Source: Gemmatimonadota bacterium (GTDB taxonomy: Bacteria > Gemmatimonadota > Gemmatimonadetes > Palauibacterales > KS3-K002). From it: DNA of 52,524 nt. How positions within the stretch are numbered: position 1 is the stretch's first letter; each line of letters starts with the position of its first letter. Position numbers and translations under genes: made by a program. Location of the stretch: assembly GCA_020350785.1 (NCBI GenBank), contig CP070722.1, forward strand, positions 1,850,484-1,903,007. The letters run 5' to 3'. The notes under the pieces were generated by a model. That model was given only the letters and a program-made list of their open reading frames with translations, did not search any database and was not told where the DNA came from. Below are positions 17,314-33,367 of this stretch, piece after piece.

Positions 17314-19562
17314 TAATCAACCTCCGCCTGAAGGTCCGACTCCGCCAAGCTCTCGCGTCGCTCAACGCTCACCACACCCTTAACTTTCCTCACCGCCTTC
17401 ATGACTTTGGTCAGCCGCGCCAGGTTTTCGATCTCCACCACGAACTCCCCGCGCATCCCTCCCTCGATAGCTTTCGTCTCGGCACTCTGAATGTTGGTAC
17501 CTGTATTCGAAATCGCACGGGCGATGTCCGACAGCAAACCACGCCGATCCGAACCTTCGATCAGGATACGTACGAAGTAGAGCTGCTGACTGTCGGTACG
17601 CCAATCGATCTCGATCCGGCGCTCGGGATGCGAGCTGAACTTCAGAATGTTCGGACAATCGCGGCGGTGAATCGACACTCCGCGACCCCGGGTGATGTAG
17701 CCGACCACATCGTCGCCGGGCACCGGCTGGCAGCACTGCGAGTAGCGGATCATCAGGTTGTCGATCCCTTGGATCTTGACGCCCCGGGGAGCACCTCGAA
17801 TCTGATCCACCATCCGCGTCAATCGCGACGGCTGCTCCCCATCACCGCCAGCCTGTTCCTCGGGCCATAGCTGCTTGAGTAGGTGAGACATCCCCACATC
17901 GCCACGCCCCAGGGCCGCGTACAGGCTCTCCATGCTGTGGTATCCGGCCTTGGAACCCGCCTCGGCCATGGCGTCCTCCGAGACCTTCTTACGCCGTTTG
18001 CGCAGCTCGCGCTCAAGGAACTCCTTGCCGATTTGCGCTGCAGACTTGAGCTCCTCTTGCCTCACGTACTGTCTGATCTTCTGCCGCGCTCGCGCCGTCG
18101 CCACGAAGTTCAGCCAATCGCGTGAGGGGACCTGCTTGGCATTGGTTGTGATCTCAACCGTGTCGCCGCTGGCCAGCTCACGCGTCAACGGCGCGATACG
18201 ACCGTTGACCTTGGCACCCGCACAGCGATACCCGATCTCGGTGTGCACGGCGAACGCGAAATCGATCGGCGTCGCGCCCTTCGGCAGCTGCTTCACATCG
18301 CCAGCCGGCGTGAAGACGAAAATCTCATCCTGATACAGATCGATGCGGAGGAACTCCATGAACTCGTCAGGCTCTCGAGTCTCGTGCTGCCACTCCAGCA
18401 CCTGCCGGAACCAGGCAAGCTTCTCATCGACCTCATCGAGTGCGCCCTTGTTACCCTCCTTGTAGCGCCAGTGCGCTGCAATCCCGAACTCAGCCGTCCG
18501 GTGCATGTCGTGCGTGCGGATCTGAATCTCGTACAGTCGCCCCCCAGGACCAAAAATGGTCGTGTGCAGCGACCGATACATGTTCGACTTTGGTGTCGCT
18601 ATATAATCGTGAAATCGTTCGGTCAGCGGAGTCCAACGATTGTGGATGACGCCCAGCGCGTGATAGCAATCCCTGATCGTATCGGTCGTCACCCTGATCG
18701 CCATCAAGTCATAGATCTCCTCGTACGGCTTTCCACGCTTGCGCATCTTGTTGTAGATCGACCACAGGTGCTTCGGCCTACCCTGAACCTCGCAGTTCAG
18801 CCCCGCCTTCCTCAGCTCCTCGCTTAACGGCTCGGCCAGCTGGCTGATCCACTCCTCTCGCTCGTTGCGTTTCTCCTTCACGCTCTTGGCCAGCTGCTTG
18901 TACGCCTCAGCTTCGAGATACTTGAAGGCCAAGTCCTCCAGCTCCCACTTGACCGTCGCCATCCCCAACCTGTGCGCTAGCGGGGCGTAAATCTCCCGCG
19001 TCTCGAGAGCGATCCTCCGCCGCTTCCCCGGATGCAGCGCCTCGAGCGTCCGCATGTTGTGCAGCCGATCCGCCAACTTCACGATGATAACCCGGGCATC
19101 CCGGGCCATCGAGAGAAGCAGCTTGCGGAAGTTCTCGGCTTGCTGCTCGGTGCTCGAACTGAACTCGACCCGGCCAATCTTGGTCAGACCTTCGACGATC
19201 GCCGCGATCTCGTCGCCGAACTCCTCGGCGATCTTCTCCAGCGGCGTGTCAGTATCCTCGACGACATCATGCAGAAAGGCGGCGCAGATCGAGGCCGTAT
19301 CGAGATACAGCCTGGCTAGTATCTTACCGACCTCCACACAATGGGTGATGTAGTCTTCACCCGACTTGCGTTTCTGGCCCCGGTGGGCCTGCTGGCTATA
19401 CTCGAAGGCCCGGCACAACAGCGGAAGATCCAGATTATGCCGGGTCTCCTGGATCGCCTCGACGAAATCAGCCGGCAGAACCGAGGCCTGAGCCTCCGCG
19501 TCGCCCGGCTGGGCGACTTTCGGCGGCGCTACGGTCTCTGCGGTACTACGTTCGGATACCAT
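17313..19562 (-). CDS. rel: Bifunctional (p)ppGpp synthetase/hydrolase (Rel/SpoT)
   Basis: This enzyme makes and degrades the alarmone (p)ppGpp. From the ATG at 19562 it is 749 residues with all long-RSH domains. The hydrolase HD domain is intact, with His 74, His-Asp 98-99 and Glu-Asp 102-103. The synthetase domain has GRPKHLWSIYNKM, YDLMAIRV and YEIQIRTHDMHRTAEFG. A TGS domain (VFTPAGDVKQLPKGATPIDF), a conserved-cysteine/helical region and a C-terminal ACT domain (FVRILIEGSDRRGLLSDIAR) follow. Both active sites look competent. The frame is open to a TTG at 19625, but the ATG is preferred. The 182-base gap upstream holds a long inverted repeat. Confidence 0.96.
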   Translation of the reverse strand: MVSERSTAETVAPPKVAQPGDAEAQASVLPADFVEAIQETRHNLDLPLLCRAFEYSQQAHRGQKRKSGEDYITHCVEVGKILARLYLDTASICAAFLHDVVEDTDTPLEKIAEEFGDEIAAIVEGLTKIGRVEFSSSTEQQAENFRKLLLSMARDARVIIVKLADRLHNMRTLEALHPGKRRRIALETREIYAPLAHRLGMATVKWELEDLAFKYLEAEAYKQLAKSVKEKRNEREEWISQLAEPLSEELRKAGLNCEVQGRPKHLWSIYNKMRKRGKPYEEIYDLMAIRVTTDTIRDCYHALGVIHNRWTPLTERFHDYIATPKSNMYRSLHTTIFGPGGRLYEIQIRTHDMHRTAEFGIAAHWRYKEGNKGALDEVDEKLAWFRQVLEWQHETREPDEFMEFLRIDLYQDEIFVFTPAGDVKQLPKGATPIDFAFAVHTEIGYRCAGAKVNGRIAPLTRELASGDTVEITTNAKQVPSRDWLNFVATARARQKIRQYVRQEELKSAAQIGKEFLERELRKRRKKVSEDAMAEAGSKAGYHSMESLYAALGRGDVGMSHLLKQLWPEEQAGGDGEQPSRLTRMVDQIRGAPRGVKIQGIDNLMIRYSQCCQPVPGDDVVGYITRGRGVSIHRRDCPNILKFSSHPERRIEIDWRTDSQQLYFVRILIEGSDRRGLLSDIARAISNTGTNIQSAETKAIEGGMRGEFVVEIENLARLTKVMKAVRKVKGVVSVERRESLAESDLQAEVD

Positions 19563-19656
19563 CTCGATTCGGCGTTTGACGTGTGTCCTCTCGGCTTCTG
19601 AAGGGCGGAGGGCCCAGCCCAGCAATAAAGATACACGGGAGCGGAGGCGGGGTTTC

Positions 19657-19731
19657 GGCCGCCAGCGACCGATCGCAATCTGAAGAATCGCTATTTCTAG
19701 GCGCTACCGCAAGTTACGGGCGCTGGCGGCC
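19657..19731. repeat. 11-bp perfect inverted repeat in the radC-rel gap
   Basis: GGCCGCCAGCG (19657-19667) and CGCTGGCGGCC (19721-19731) are perfect reverse complements 53 bases apart. They enclose almost the whole space between the radC stop (19745) and the rel start (19562). As RNA this could close a long hairpin in the rel leader or the radC 3' end. I see no recognisable riboswitch, T-box or sRNA motif inside. Confidence 0.55.
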
Positions 19732-19744
19732 CACGTGCCTACCC

Positions 19745-20461
19745 TCAGCGACCGGCCCCGTCCCCGGCAATAAGACCCAAGTCCAGAAAACTGGCGTATC
19801 TCCCGTTCCCCACCACGACGTGGTCGCGGACCGGTATCCCGAGAACACGCCCTGCCTCCACGAGCTGACGCGTCACCTCCCGGTCCGCCGGCGACGGTGT
19901 CGGATCCCCGCTGGGGTGATTGTGAACCAGGATCACCGCCGCCGCCGCTTCCGACAACGCTGGGGCGAACACCTCTCGAGGGTGTACGACCGATGCATCG
20001 AGAATCCCCCGGGTCACCATCACCTCGCGCATTACCGCATTCTGCGTGTTCAGCAGTAGCACGTGGAACTCTTCCTGCCGCAGGTCGCGCAGCCGCAGCT
20101 CGAAGCGCCGAAAGACATCCCCCGGCGCCCTTACTCGGTCGCTCTCATGGCGAACCTCCTCGGCGGCCCGGCGGCCTAGCTCGAGCGCCGCCTGGATGGC
20201 TACCGCCCGAGCCTCACCGATCCCGGGCACCGACATGAGCTCCGATCCGCTGGCGCTCCCTAGCCGCCGCAGAGATCGCCCGAAGCGCTCATAGAGAGCC
20301 TCGGCCACCTCCAGGGCGCTGCGCCCGTTGGTGCCGCTGGACGCCAGTATCGCCAGAAGCTCAGCCGTCCGCAGCGCCGCTGGGCCCAGAGCTCGAAAGC
20401 GTTCCCGCGGTCGCTCCGCCCATGGCCAGTCCTTGATAGTCGGGGGTGTCTTGTCCTGCAT
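19745..20461 (-). CDS. radC: RadC family JAB/MPN-domain protein
   Basis: RadC-family proteins are often annotated as DNA repair factors, but their true function is not established. The 238-residue product has an N-terminal helix-hairpin-helix pair (MSVPGIGEARAVAIQAALEL) and a C-terminal MPN/JAMM domain. The metal ligands are complete: His 180, His 182 and Asp 193 within HNHPSGDPTPSPADREV. The ATG at 20461 has AAGGGACC upstream; the longer frame is not supported. It stands alone between secA and rel. Confidence 0.94.
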   Translation of the reverse strand: MQDKTPPTIKDWPWAERPRERFRALGPAALRTAELLAILASSGTNGRSALEVAEALYERFGRSLRRLGSASGSELMSVPGIGEARAVAIQAALELGRRAAEEVRHESDRVRAPGDVFRRFELRLRDLRQEEFHVLLLNTQNAVMREVMVTRGILDASVVHPREVFAPALSEAAAAVILVHNHPSGDPTPSPADREVTRQLVEAGRVLGIPVRDHVVVGNGRYASFLDLGLIAGDGAGR

Positions 20462-20526
20462 GGTTGCCGGTCCCTTGCCCAACTGGTCCGGCAACAAGGA
20501 TGGATAGCGCCTTCAACAGATCCTCA

Positions 20527-20564
20527 CGCCGAGGCCGGGCCCTCAACCATGTCCGGCCTCGGCG
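20527..20564. terminator. Hairpin after secA, probable terminator-like structure
   Basis: CGCCGAGGCCGG (20527-20538) and CCGGCCTCGGCG (20553-20564) form a perfect 12-bp GC-rich stem with a 14-base loop, starting seven bases after the secA stop codon. There is no T-run beyond the stem on the minus strand. It may be a weak intrinsic terminator, a processing barrier or part of a Rho-dependent end. Confidence 0.55.
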
Positions 20565-20571
20565 GTCGGTC

Positions 20572-23907
<3,336 letters not shown>

Positions 23908-23911
23908 TCTG

Positions 23912-24526
23912 CTATCTTCTGGCTGACTTCAGTTTCGCTTTTCCGTACAACTCGTGTTCCTGGATGATCCCGTAGACCGATTCCGGTACCAGGTAGCGGT
24001 ACGGCCGGCCCGACGCGACCCGCTCCCGTACCTCGCTCGAGGAAATCTCGATGCTCGTGACCTCGACCCGTAGAAGCTCTACCTTCACAGCGACGGGAGC
24101 GGAGAACTCCGCCTCGGCCCGTGTTAGCACCGCGATCCGAGCACGCTTCGCGATAGCATCTACCCGATGCCAGCGATCGAACTCACCGAGGATGTCTGAC
24201 CCTATCAGTAGAAACAGCTCGACACCCGGGTTCTCGCCGGCCAACTCCTCTATCGTCTCGATCGTGTACGACGGGCCGGAACGGCGCAGCTCGCGGCCAT
24301 CCACTTCGAACAGCTCGTGGTCGGCCGTCGCGGCCCTGACCATCTCCAACCGCACCTCCGCGGCCGTCCGCACACGCGACCCCTTGAGCGGATGCTCGCC
24401 GGTCGGCACGAACAAGACTCTATCGAGGCCAAGAGCAGCCGCCGCGTCGTCGGCGACTATCAGATGACCCACGTGCGGAGGGTCAAACGTCCCGCCGAAG
24501 ATGCCCAGCCTGATCGGCCCAGCCAC
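23912..24526 (-). CDS. nadD: Nicotinate-nucleotide adenylyltransferase
   Basis: NadD adenylates nicotinate mononucleotide to deamido-NAD. The 204-residue product has the nucleotidyltransferase signature GGTFDPPHVGH at residues 11-21. It also has FVPTGEHPLKG, SYTIETIEEL and the C-terminal ISSSEVRERV loop that closes on ATP. The GTG start at 24526 has GGGAG seven bases upstream. It lies between bamD and secA in one tightly packed run. Confidence 0.96.
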   Translation of the reverse strand: MAGPIRLGIFGGTFDPPHVGHLIVADDAAAALGLDRVLFVPTGEHPLKGSRVRTAAEVRLEMVRAATADHELFEVDGRELRRSGPSYTIETIEELAGENPGVELFLLIGSDILGEFDRWHRVDAIAKRARIAVLTRAEAEFSAPVAVKVELLRVEVTSIEISSSEVRERVASGRPYRYLVPESVYGIIQEHELYGKAKLKSARR

Positions 24527-24541
24527 GCTCTGTCTCCCAGT

Positions 24542-25303
24542 CTACTGGCTACCCGCATCACTCGCCGCCGGTCTACTCACCTTCTCGAGCTCCTTCGCCT
24601 GCGGCGTTTCGCCGTACTCGCCCAACAATCGAGCGCGTGTCTCATCAGCTTCCTGCACATAACCCAACTTCATGTACGTCTCGTAGAGCATCAACAGCGC
24701 CTCGGGCTCTACGCTGGCGCCGCGATATGTCTTGAGGAGATGCTCTAGGTAGACGATCGCCGAATCGTAGGCCTTCCGTTTGTAGTAGTACCGGGCATTC
24801 AGGAAGGTCTTACGCGCCAACTTGTCGGTGAGTTCCCGCGAGCGCTCCGCCGCTTGCTCGGCAAACGGACTGCCGGGATACAGCAGAACCACAGAACGGC
24901 ACTGGTCGATCGCTTCGTCCGTGTACTCCTGATCCAATTCAGGCCGCGGCGACAGCTTCACGTACGACTCGCAGGCACGATATCGTGAATCATCAGCCAG
25001 CGGTCCGGCCGGCCGATTCTGAGCCAATCGCAGAAATTCCGAAGCCGCGGTCAGGTACTGCTTCTGGTTGAAGTACGACTCGGCTGTCAGGTACAGGGCG
25101 CTGTCCGCTTTCACATTGCCCGGATCCTGGAAGATGAAGCGCTGAAAAGCTTCAATAGCTCGGTTCCAACGACCCCTGTCGAAGTTCTCCCGCCCGATCC
25201 GATACAGCTCCTCCGGCGGCAGATCCTGTGGCAGTTCTTTCGGACAGCCCAACGCGCCGAGCAGCAACGCGAGAAGAACCATACTCCGACCGGAGGCACT
25301 CAT
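24542..25303 (-). CDS. bamD: Outer membrane assembly lipoprotein BamD
   Basis: BamD is the essential TPR lipoprotein of the BAM complex that inserts beta-barrel proteins. The 253-residue product has a signal sequence with lipobox LLLGALGC (acylated Cys 20). Five TPR-like repeats follow (LYRIGRENFDRGRWNRAIEA, YLTAESYFNQKQYLTAASEF, NARYYYKRKAYDSAIVYLEH and others). The ATG at 25303 overlaps the upstream TPR gene as ATGA and has GGAGGAAGG before it. A general TPR lipoprotein is the alternative, but length, lipobox and domain match BamD. Confidence 0.92.
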   Translation of the reverse strand: MSASGRSMVLLALLLGALGCPKELPQDLPPEELYRIGRENFDRGRWNRAIEAFQRFIFQDPGNVKADSALYLTAESYFNQKQYLTAASEFLRLAQNRPAGPLADDSRYRACESYVKLSPRPELDQEYTDEAIDQCRSVVLLYPGSPFAEQAAERSRELTDKLARKTFLNARYYYKRKAYDSAIVYLEHLLKTYRGASVEPEALLMLYETYMKLGYVQEADETRARLLGEYGETPQAKELEKVSRPAASDAGSQ

Positions 25304-26226
25304 CCTTCCTCCGCCCCGGCTCCCCGGTACCTTATCGTGCGGATTCGCTCCTCCGCCAACCGCACCTTGCGCCCCGTGCGGCTCGGATTCAGATCCAACA
25401 CCCTCTCATAGGATCTCAGTGCCTCGCCAAACTCGCCCACCCCGAAGAGCACCTCGCCGCGCTCGAACCACGCATCATCGAGCAAGGCCTGCGGTGAACC
25501 CAGCTCGATGACGCGCTCGAAACCGGCCAGCGCTTCCGAAGGCCGACCGGCCAGGAGATTCTCCTCAGCCAGTCGATAGGCGCAGTGGCCGGCGTGCCAT
25601 TTCGCATCATCCCGTTGCTCGCCGCTCGGTCGACTCTCCAAGAAAACCTCGAAATTCGACAACGCCTGCACGCACTCACCCAGTTCGTAATATACCCGGC
25701 CCAACTCGTAACGGACCTCGGCTGCCACACTGTCCGGCTCCGCCGCGACGACCGCGATGTAGAGCGGCAGAGCCCTGGCATACTCGTCCAACTCGTAATA
25801 GTAACGAGCGAAGGGCAGCGCCAACTCATCCGGAACGCCGCCCGGCCGCATCGCCTCCACCTGCTCGAGCGCCCGAGCGAAGCGGGCGCGATCGTCCTCG
25901 CTCAGAGCCCGCTTGGCCATCGCCAAGAAGTCGGCGACCGCTTGATCGACCGCAAGGGAGTCCAGGCTGAGTAATCTCGCATAGTATTGGCCCGTTTCGT
26001 CCAGCCGGTCGAGCAGCGCGTAGCCGTGGGCCAGCCTCAGCAGCACGTCGGGATCATCACCGCGCTGGCGAAGTGCCAGCTGATACTCGGCCAACGCCTC
26101 TTGCGTGCGGCCAGCTCCCAGGTGGCGATCCCCCCACGCCAAGTGGTCACGCACGTCGCCGCGGCATGCTGCGCTGGCGCAGCCGACCACGGCGAACACG
26201 ACTGTAATAGGAACTCGGAGCTTCAG
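25300..26226 (-). CDS. TPR-repeat lipoprotein, function unknown
   Basis: The product is about 308 residues and nearly all TPR-like helical pairs, for example HLGAGRTQEALAEYQLALRQ, RYELGRVYYELGECVQALSN and GEVLFGVGEFGEALRSYERV. The N-terminus LKLRVPITVVFAVVGC looks like a lipoprotein signal with lipobox VVGC. The only well-placed start I can find is a CTG at 26226, which overlaps the previous stop (CTGA) and follows GAGGGGGGGAAGG. The frame is open upstream to a GTG at 26322 inside the preceding gene, so the start is uncertain. It is directly upstream of bamD and overlaps it by four bases, which suggests an envelope role. Confidence 0.75.
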   Translation of the reverse strand: MKLRVPITVVFAVVGCASAACRGDVRDHLAWGDRHLGAGRTQEALAEYQLALRQRGDDPDVLLRLAHGYALLDRLDETGQYYARLLSLDSLAVDQAVADFLAMAKRALSEDDRARFARALEQVEAMRPGGVPDELALPFARYYYELDEYARALPLYIAVVAAEPDSVAAEVRYELGRVYYELGECVQALSNFEVFLESRPSGEQRDDAKWHAGHCAYRLAEENLLAGRPSEALAGFERVIELGSPQALLDDAWFERGEVLFGVGEFGEALRSYERVLDLNPSRTGRKVRLAEERIRTIRYRGAGAEEG

Positions 26227-26942
26227 GCCTTCCCCCCCTCGCCGGCCACTGGGGTGCGAGGCATATTGAGGAACGCTCTGGCCTTGGGGTGATCGGGAAC
26301 CTGCCGCAGGCACGCCTGCCACTCAGAGGCCGCCGACTCGTACTGACCGGCACGGTAGTGCACAAGCCCGAGCACAACCCGGGCCTCGACGTATTCGGGA
26401 TTCTGGCTCAGGACGTTGGCCAGTTCCTGCTTGGCGCCTTCGAACTCCCCGCGCTCCATCTCCGCCCGGGCAAGCTTGGTGCGAATGTCCAGGAAATCTG
26501 GCCTGAGCACGGCCGCGCTTCGGTATTGCCCAACGGCCTCGACGTACGACCCGAGGTCCGCGTAGAGATCGCCTAGCTCCATGTGCAGGTTCGCCAGGCG
26601 TGCCGAGACCGAGCGTGAAAAAGGTCGCCCGGCGGAGTGATCGCTGTCCCAAGCCTGCCTGAAGGCCTCCCGCGCCTCGTCGTAGCGGCCCAGATCGTTG
26701 AGCATGATCGCCCGGTTGAGGTGCGCTTCGACGTAAGCCGGGTTCAGTGCTAGCGCTCGGTCGAACTCCTTCAGGGCCGCCTCCGCCTGACCCGCCAGCC
26801 CCAGTGCCAAACCCAGCAGATGCCGCACATCAGCATAACCCGGCTCGCGCTCGGTCGCTTCCCGCAGGGCCGAGATCGCGCCTACGTAGTCATTCTGCGC
26901 CAGGCATTCCTTGCCCCTCGCAATCAGCTGATCTGTATTCAT
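26223..26942 (-). CDS. Cytoplasmic TPR-repeat protein, function unknown
   Basis: The 239-residue product has no signal peptide and consists of about six TPR units (GKECLAQNDYVGAISALREA, HLNRAIMLNDLGRYDEAREA, LHMELGDLYADLGSYVEAVG, LVHYRAGQYESAASEWQACL). It is likely a protein-interaction scaffold. It starts 12 bases after the glycosyltransferase stop, without an obvious Shine-Dalgarno, and overlaps the next TPR gene. Position between polysaccharide genes and bamD hints at envelope or glycan assembly, but nothing in the sequence names a partner. Confidence 0.82.
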   Translation of the reverse strand: MNTDQLIARGKECLAQNDYVGAISALREATEREPGYADVRHLLGLALGLAGQAEAALKEFDRALALNPAYVEAHLNRAIMLNDLGRYDEAREAFRQAWDSDHSAGRPFSRSVSARLANLHMELGDLYADLGSYVEAVGQYRSAAVLRPDFLDIRTKLARAEMERGEFEGAKQELANVLSQNPEYVEARVVLGLVHYRAGQYESAASEWQACLRQVPDHPKARAFLNMPRTPVAGEGGKA

Positions 26943-26954
26943 TCAGGCAGGAAA

Positions 26955-27701
26955 CTAGGCGCTATCTTTGCCTTCGGCAAGCGACCCGGCGCGCACGCGG
27001 CGCCGCACAACGCGACGCCAGAGGCCGTACTTGAGGATGCAGCGGAACGCCGACACGCCATCACGCCAATTGATCTTCTTACCCTCCGCGTAAGTCCGCC
27101 CGCTGTACGAGATGCCCACCTCGTATATGCGCCAGCCGCCTTGCGCTAGCTTGGCGGTGATCTCAGGCTCCAGGCCGAAGCGGTCTTCCTCTATGTCGAT
27201 CGTGGCGAGCACCGAGCGCCGAAACATCTTGTAGCACGTCTCCATGTCCGTCAGGTTCAGATTCGTCACCATGTTCGACAGGAGCGTCAGCAGTTTGTTC
27301 CCAACGTAGTGCCAGAAGTAGAGGACTCGGTGCGGCCCTTGACCCGAGAAGCGCGAGCCGTAGACCGCATCGGCTTTGCCCTGCATGATCGGCTCGAGAA
27401 GCCTGGGATACTCGGCCGGATCATACTCCAGGTCGGCGTCCTGGATAATCGCAGCCTCTCCCGTGGCCTTTGCCACACCCGAACGGATCGCCGCGCCTTT
27501 GCCCCTGTTCTCGGGGTGCAATACCACGTGGTCCACATCGCCTCGCTCGAGCAGGCCCAGCAAGATGTCCCTCGTGCCGTCCGTCGAGAAGTCGTCAACC
27601 ACGACAATCTCCTTTTCGATCGGCACCGCCCGTACCCGCCGGACTACCTCCTCCACGGTATCACACTCGTTGTAGACCGGTATCAGAACCGAGAGTCTCA
27701 C
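26955..27701 (-). CDS. Family 2 glycosyltransferase (polyprenyl-phosphate hexosyltransferase-like)
   Basis: The 248-residue GT-A enzyme resembles dolichyl/undecaprenyl-phosphate mannosyl- or glucosyltransferases (DPM1 type). It has the N-terminal [29 protein letters not shown] and [14 protein letters not shown]. The metal-binding DAD is at 88-90 ([11 protein letters not shown]), and SRFSG and [12 protein letters not shown] follow. There are no C-terminal membrane helices, so it is the soluble or peripheral type. The GTG start at 27701 follows GAGGAG and GAGGGG. Context with ugd and uxs fits glycan or lipid-linked sugar synthesis; donor sugar is not readable. Confidence 0.9.
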   Translation of the reverse strand: MRLSVLIPVYNECDTVEEVVRRVRAVPIEKEIVVVDDFSTDGTRDILLGLLERGDVDHVVLHPENRGKGAAIRSGVAKATGEAAIIQDADLEYDPAEYPRLLEPIMQGKADAVYGSRFSGQGPHRVLYFWHYVGNKLLTLLSNMVTNLNLTDMETCYKMFRRSVLATIDIEEDRFGLEPEITAKLAQGGWRIYEVGISYSGRTYAEGKKINWRDGVSAFRCILKYGLWRRVVRRRVRAGSLAEGKDSA

Positions 27702-27726
27702 GTCCCCTCGCTCCTCAAGCCTCGCG

Positions 27727-28649
<923 letters not shown>

Positions 28650-28653
<4 letters not shown>

Positions 28654-29960
28654 GCGACCGTCTCCCTCCCCAGCGGATAGTAAGTAAACCCGATCTCTCT
28701 CATCCGGCTGGATTCGTATAGGTTCCGAGCGTCGAAGACCACTGACGACCTCATCAGCTCTCTCATCTTCCCGAAGTTCGGATTACGATATTCCAGCCAG
28801 TCGGTCATCACGATGAGGGCATCTGCGCCAGACACCGCCTCGTAGTCATGCTCACAATACGTGATACGATCTCCGAATATTCCCCGCGCCGTTGCGAGCG
28901 CGACTGGATCATGGCCCCGCACGGTCGCACCGCGATCCAACAAACCATTGATCAGCACTATCGACGGCGACTCCCGCATATCGTCCGTTCGCGGCTTGAA
29001 CGCCAGCCCCCACACCGCGATGGTCAAACCGCTCAGGTCGGCGCCAAAGTGCTTCTCCACCTTCTCAAGAAACAGCCGCTTCTGCGCTTCATTCACTTCC
29101 TCCACCGCACGCAAGATCTTCAGATCATAACCGTAATCGCGAGCCGTGCGGATCAAGGCCTTCACGTCCTTGGGAAAGCACGAGCCACCGTAGCCCGGAC
29201 CAGGAAACAGAAACTTGGGGCCTATGCGATTGTCGGAGCCCACGCCGCGTCGGACCAGGGCCACATCGGCTCCCGTAAGCTCACAGATCCTCGCCACCTC
29301 GTTCATGAAACTGATCCGCGTCGCCAACATGGCGTTGGCCACGTATTTCGTTAGCTCGGCGCTCGTAACGTCCATGAACAGGATCGGATTACCGGTACGC
29401 ACGAAGGGCTCGTACAGAGTCTCGAGCGCCCGCCGGGCCGCTGGTGAGTCCACCCCAACTACGACACGGTCCGGCCGCATGAAATCCTCCACCGCAGCAC
29501 CCTCTTTGAGGAATTCCGGGTTGGAGCACACGTGCACGGTGTGTTGCGTGCGTCCTCGGATGGTGTCGCGAACTTTCGCCGCCGTTCCAACGGGGACCGT
29601 GCTCTTGTTGACGACGATCTTCTCGCCGTTCGTGCTATCGCCTATTACCGCCGCGACTTCCAGCACGTGACGAAGATCTGCCGAACCATCCTCATCCGGC
29701 GGCGTCCCTACTGCAATGAAGATGATCTCGGACTCGCGTGCCACAAACGGGATGTCCGTAGTGAACCGTAGCCTGCCCTCGCGGAGATTGCGCTCGACCA
29801 GCGGCTCCAGCCCCGGCTCGTAGATCGGGATCTGGCCGCGACTGAGCCCCTCGACCTTAGCGGCATCCACGTCGCCGCACACCACATCGTTACCCGTCTG
29901 AGCAAAGCAAGCGCCCGCAACAAGTCCGACGTAACCGGTACCTATGACTCCGACGCGCAT
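28650..29960 (-). CDS. ugd: UDP-glucose 6-dehydrogenase
   Basis: This NAD enzyme oxidises UDP-glucose twice to UDP-glucuronate. The 436-residue product has the N-terminal Rossmann motif [10 protein letters not shown] and the catalytic cysteine at 261 in [12 protein letters not shown]. The C-terminal domain has [18 protein letters not shown]. The GGSCFPKD form is that of UDP-glucose rather than UDP-HexNAc dehydrogenases. It is the first gene behind a promoter at 30015-30042 and is coupled to uxs. The ATG at 29960 lacks a clear Shine-Dalgarno. Confidence 0.96.
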
Positions 29961-30014
29961 AGTGATATCTGATTAGGTTGAAAAGACGCACGGGGGGGTC
30001 CGGAAGGCATATGT

Positions 30015-30042
30015 ATTATATCAGACGCGCCACCCTCCGCAA
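30015..30042 (-). promoter_or_regulatory. Extended -10 promoter upstream of ugd
   Basis: On the minus strand, TATAAT (30020-30015) is preceded by TGA, which makes an extended TGnTATAAT element. A partial -35 box TTGCGG (30042-30037) is 16 bases upstream. The leader to the ugd ATG is 54 bases. It sits in the 133-base gap between the rmd-like gene and ugd and would start the ugd-to-secA run. Confidence 0.7.
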
Positions 30043-30093
30043 CGGCCATCGGCCCTCAGCCCATTCAGCGGTCCTTCACGCCGCTTTGCCCCG

Positions 30094-33365
<3,272 letters not shown>

Positions 33366-33367
33366 GT

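Noticed and set aside
14041..19562. Possible defence island formed by the ATPase-TPR protein, EVE protein and RadC.
   Set aside because: No nuclease, methylase, transposase or other effector is nearby, and the neighbours (rel, uvrB, tsa genes) are core housekeeping genes.
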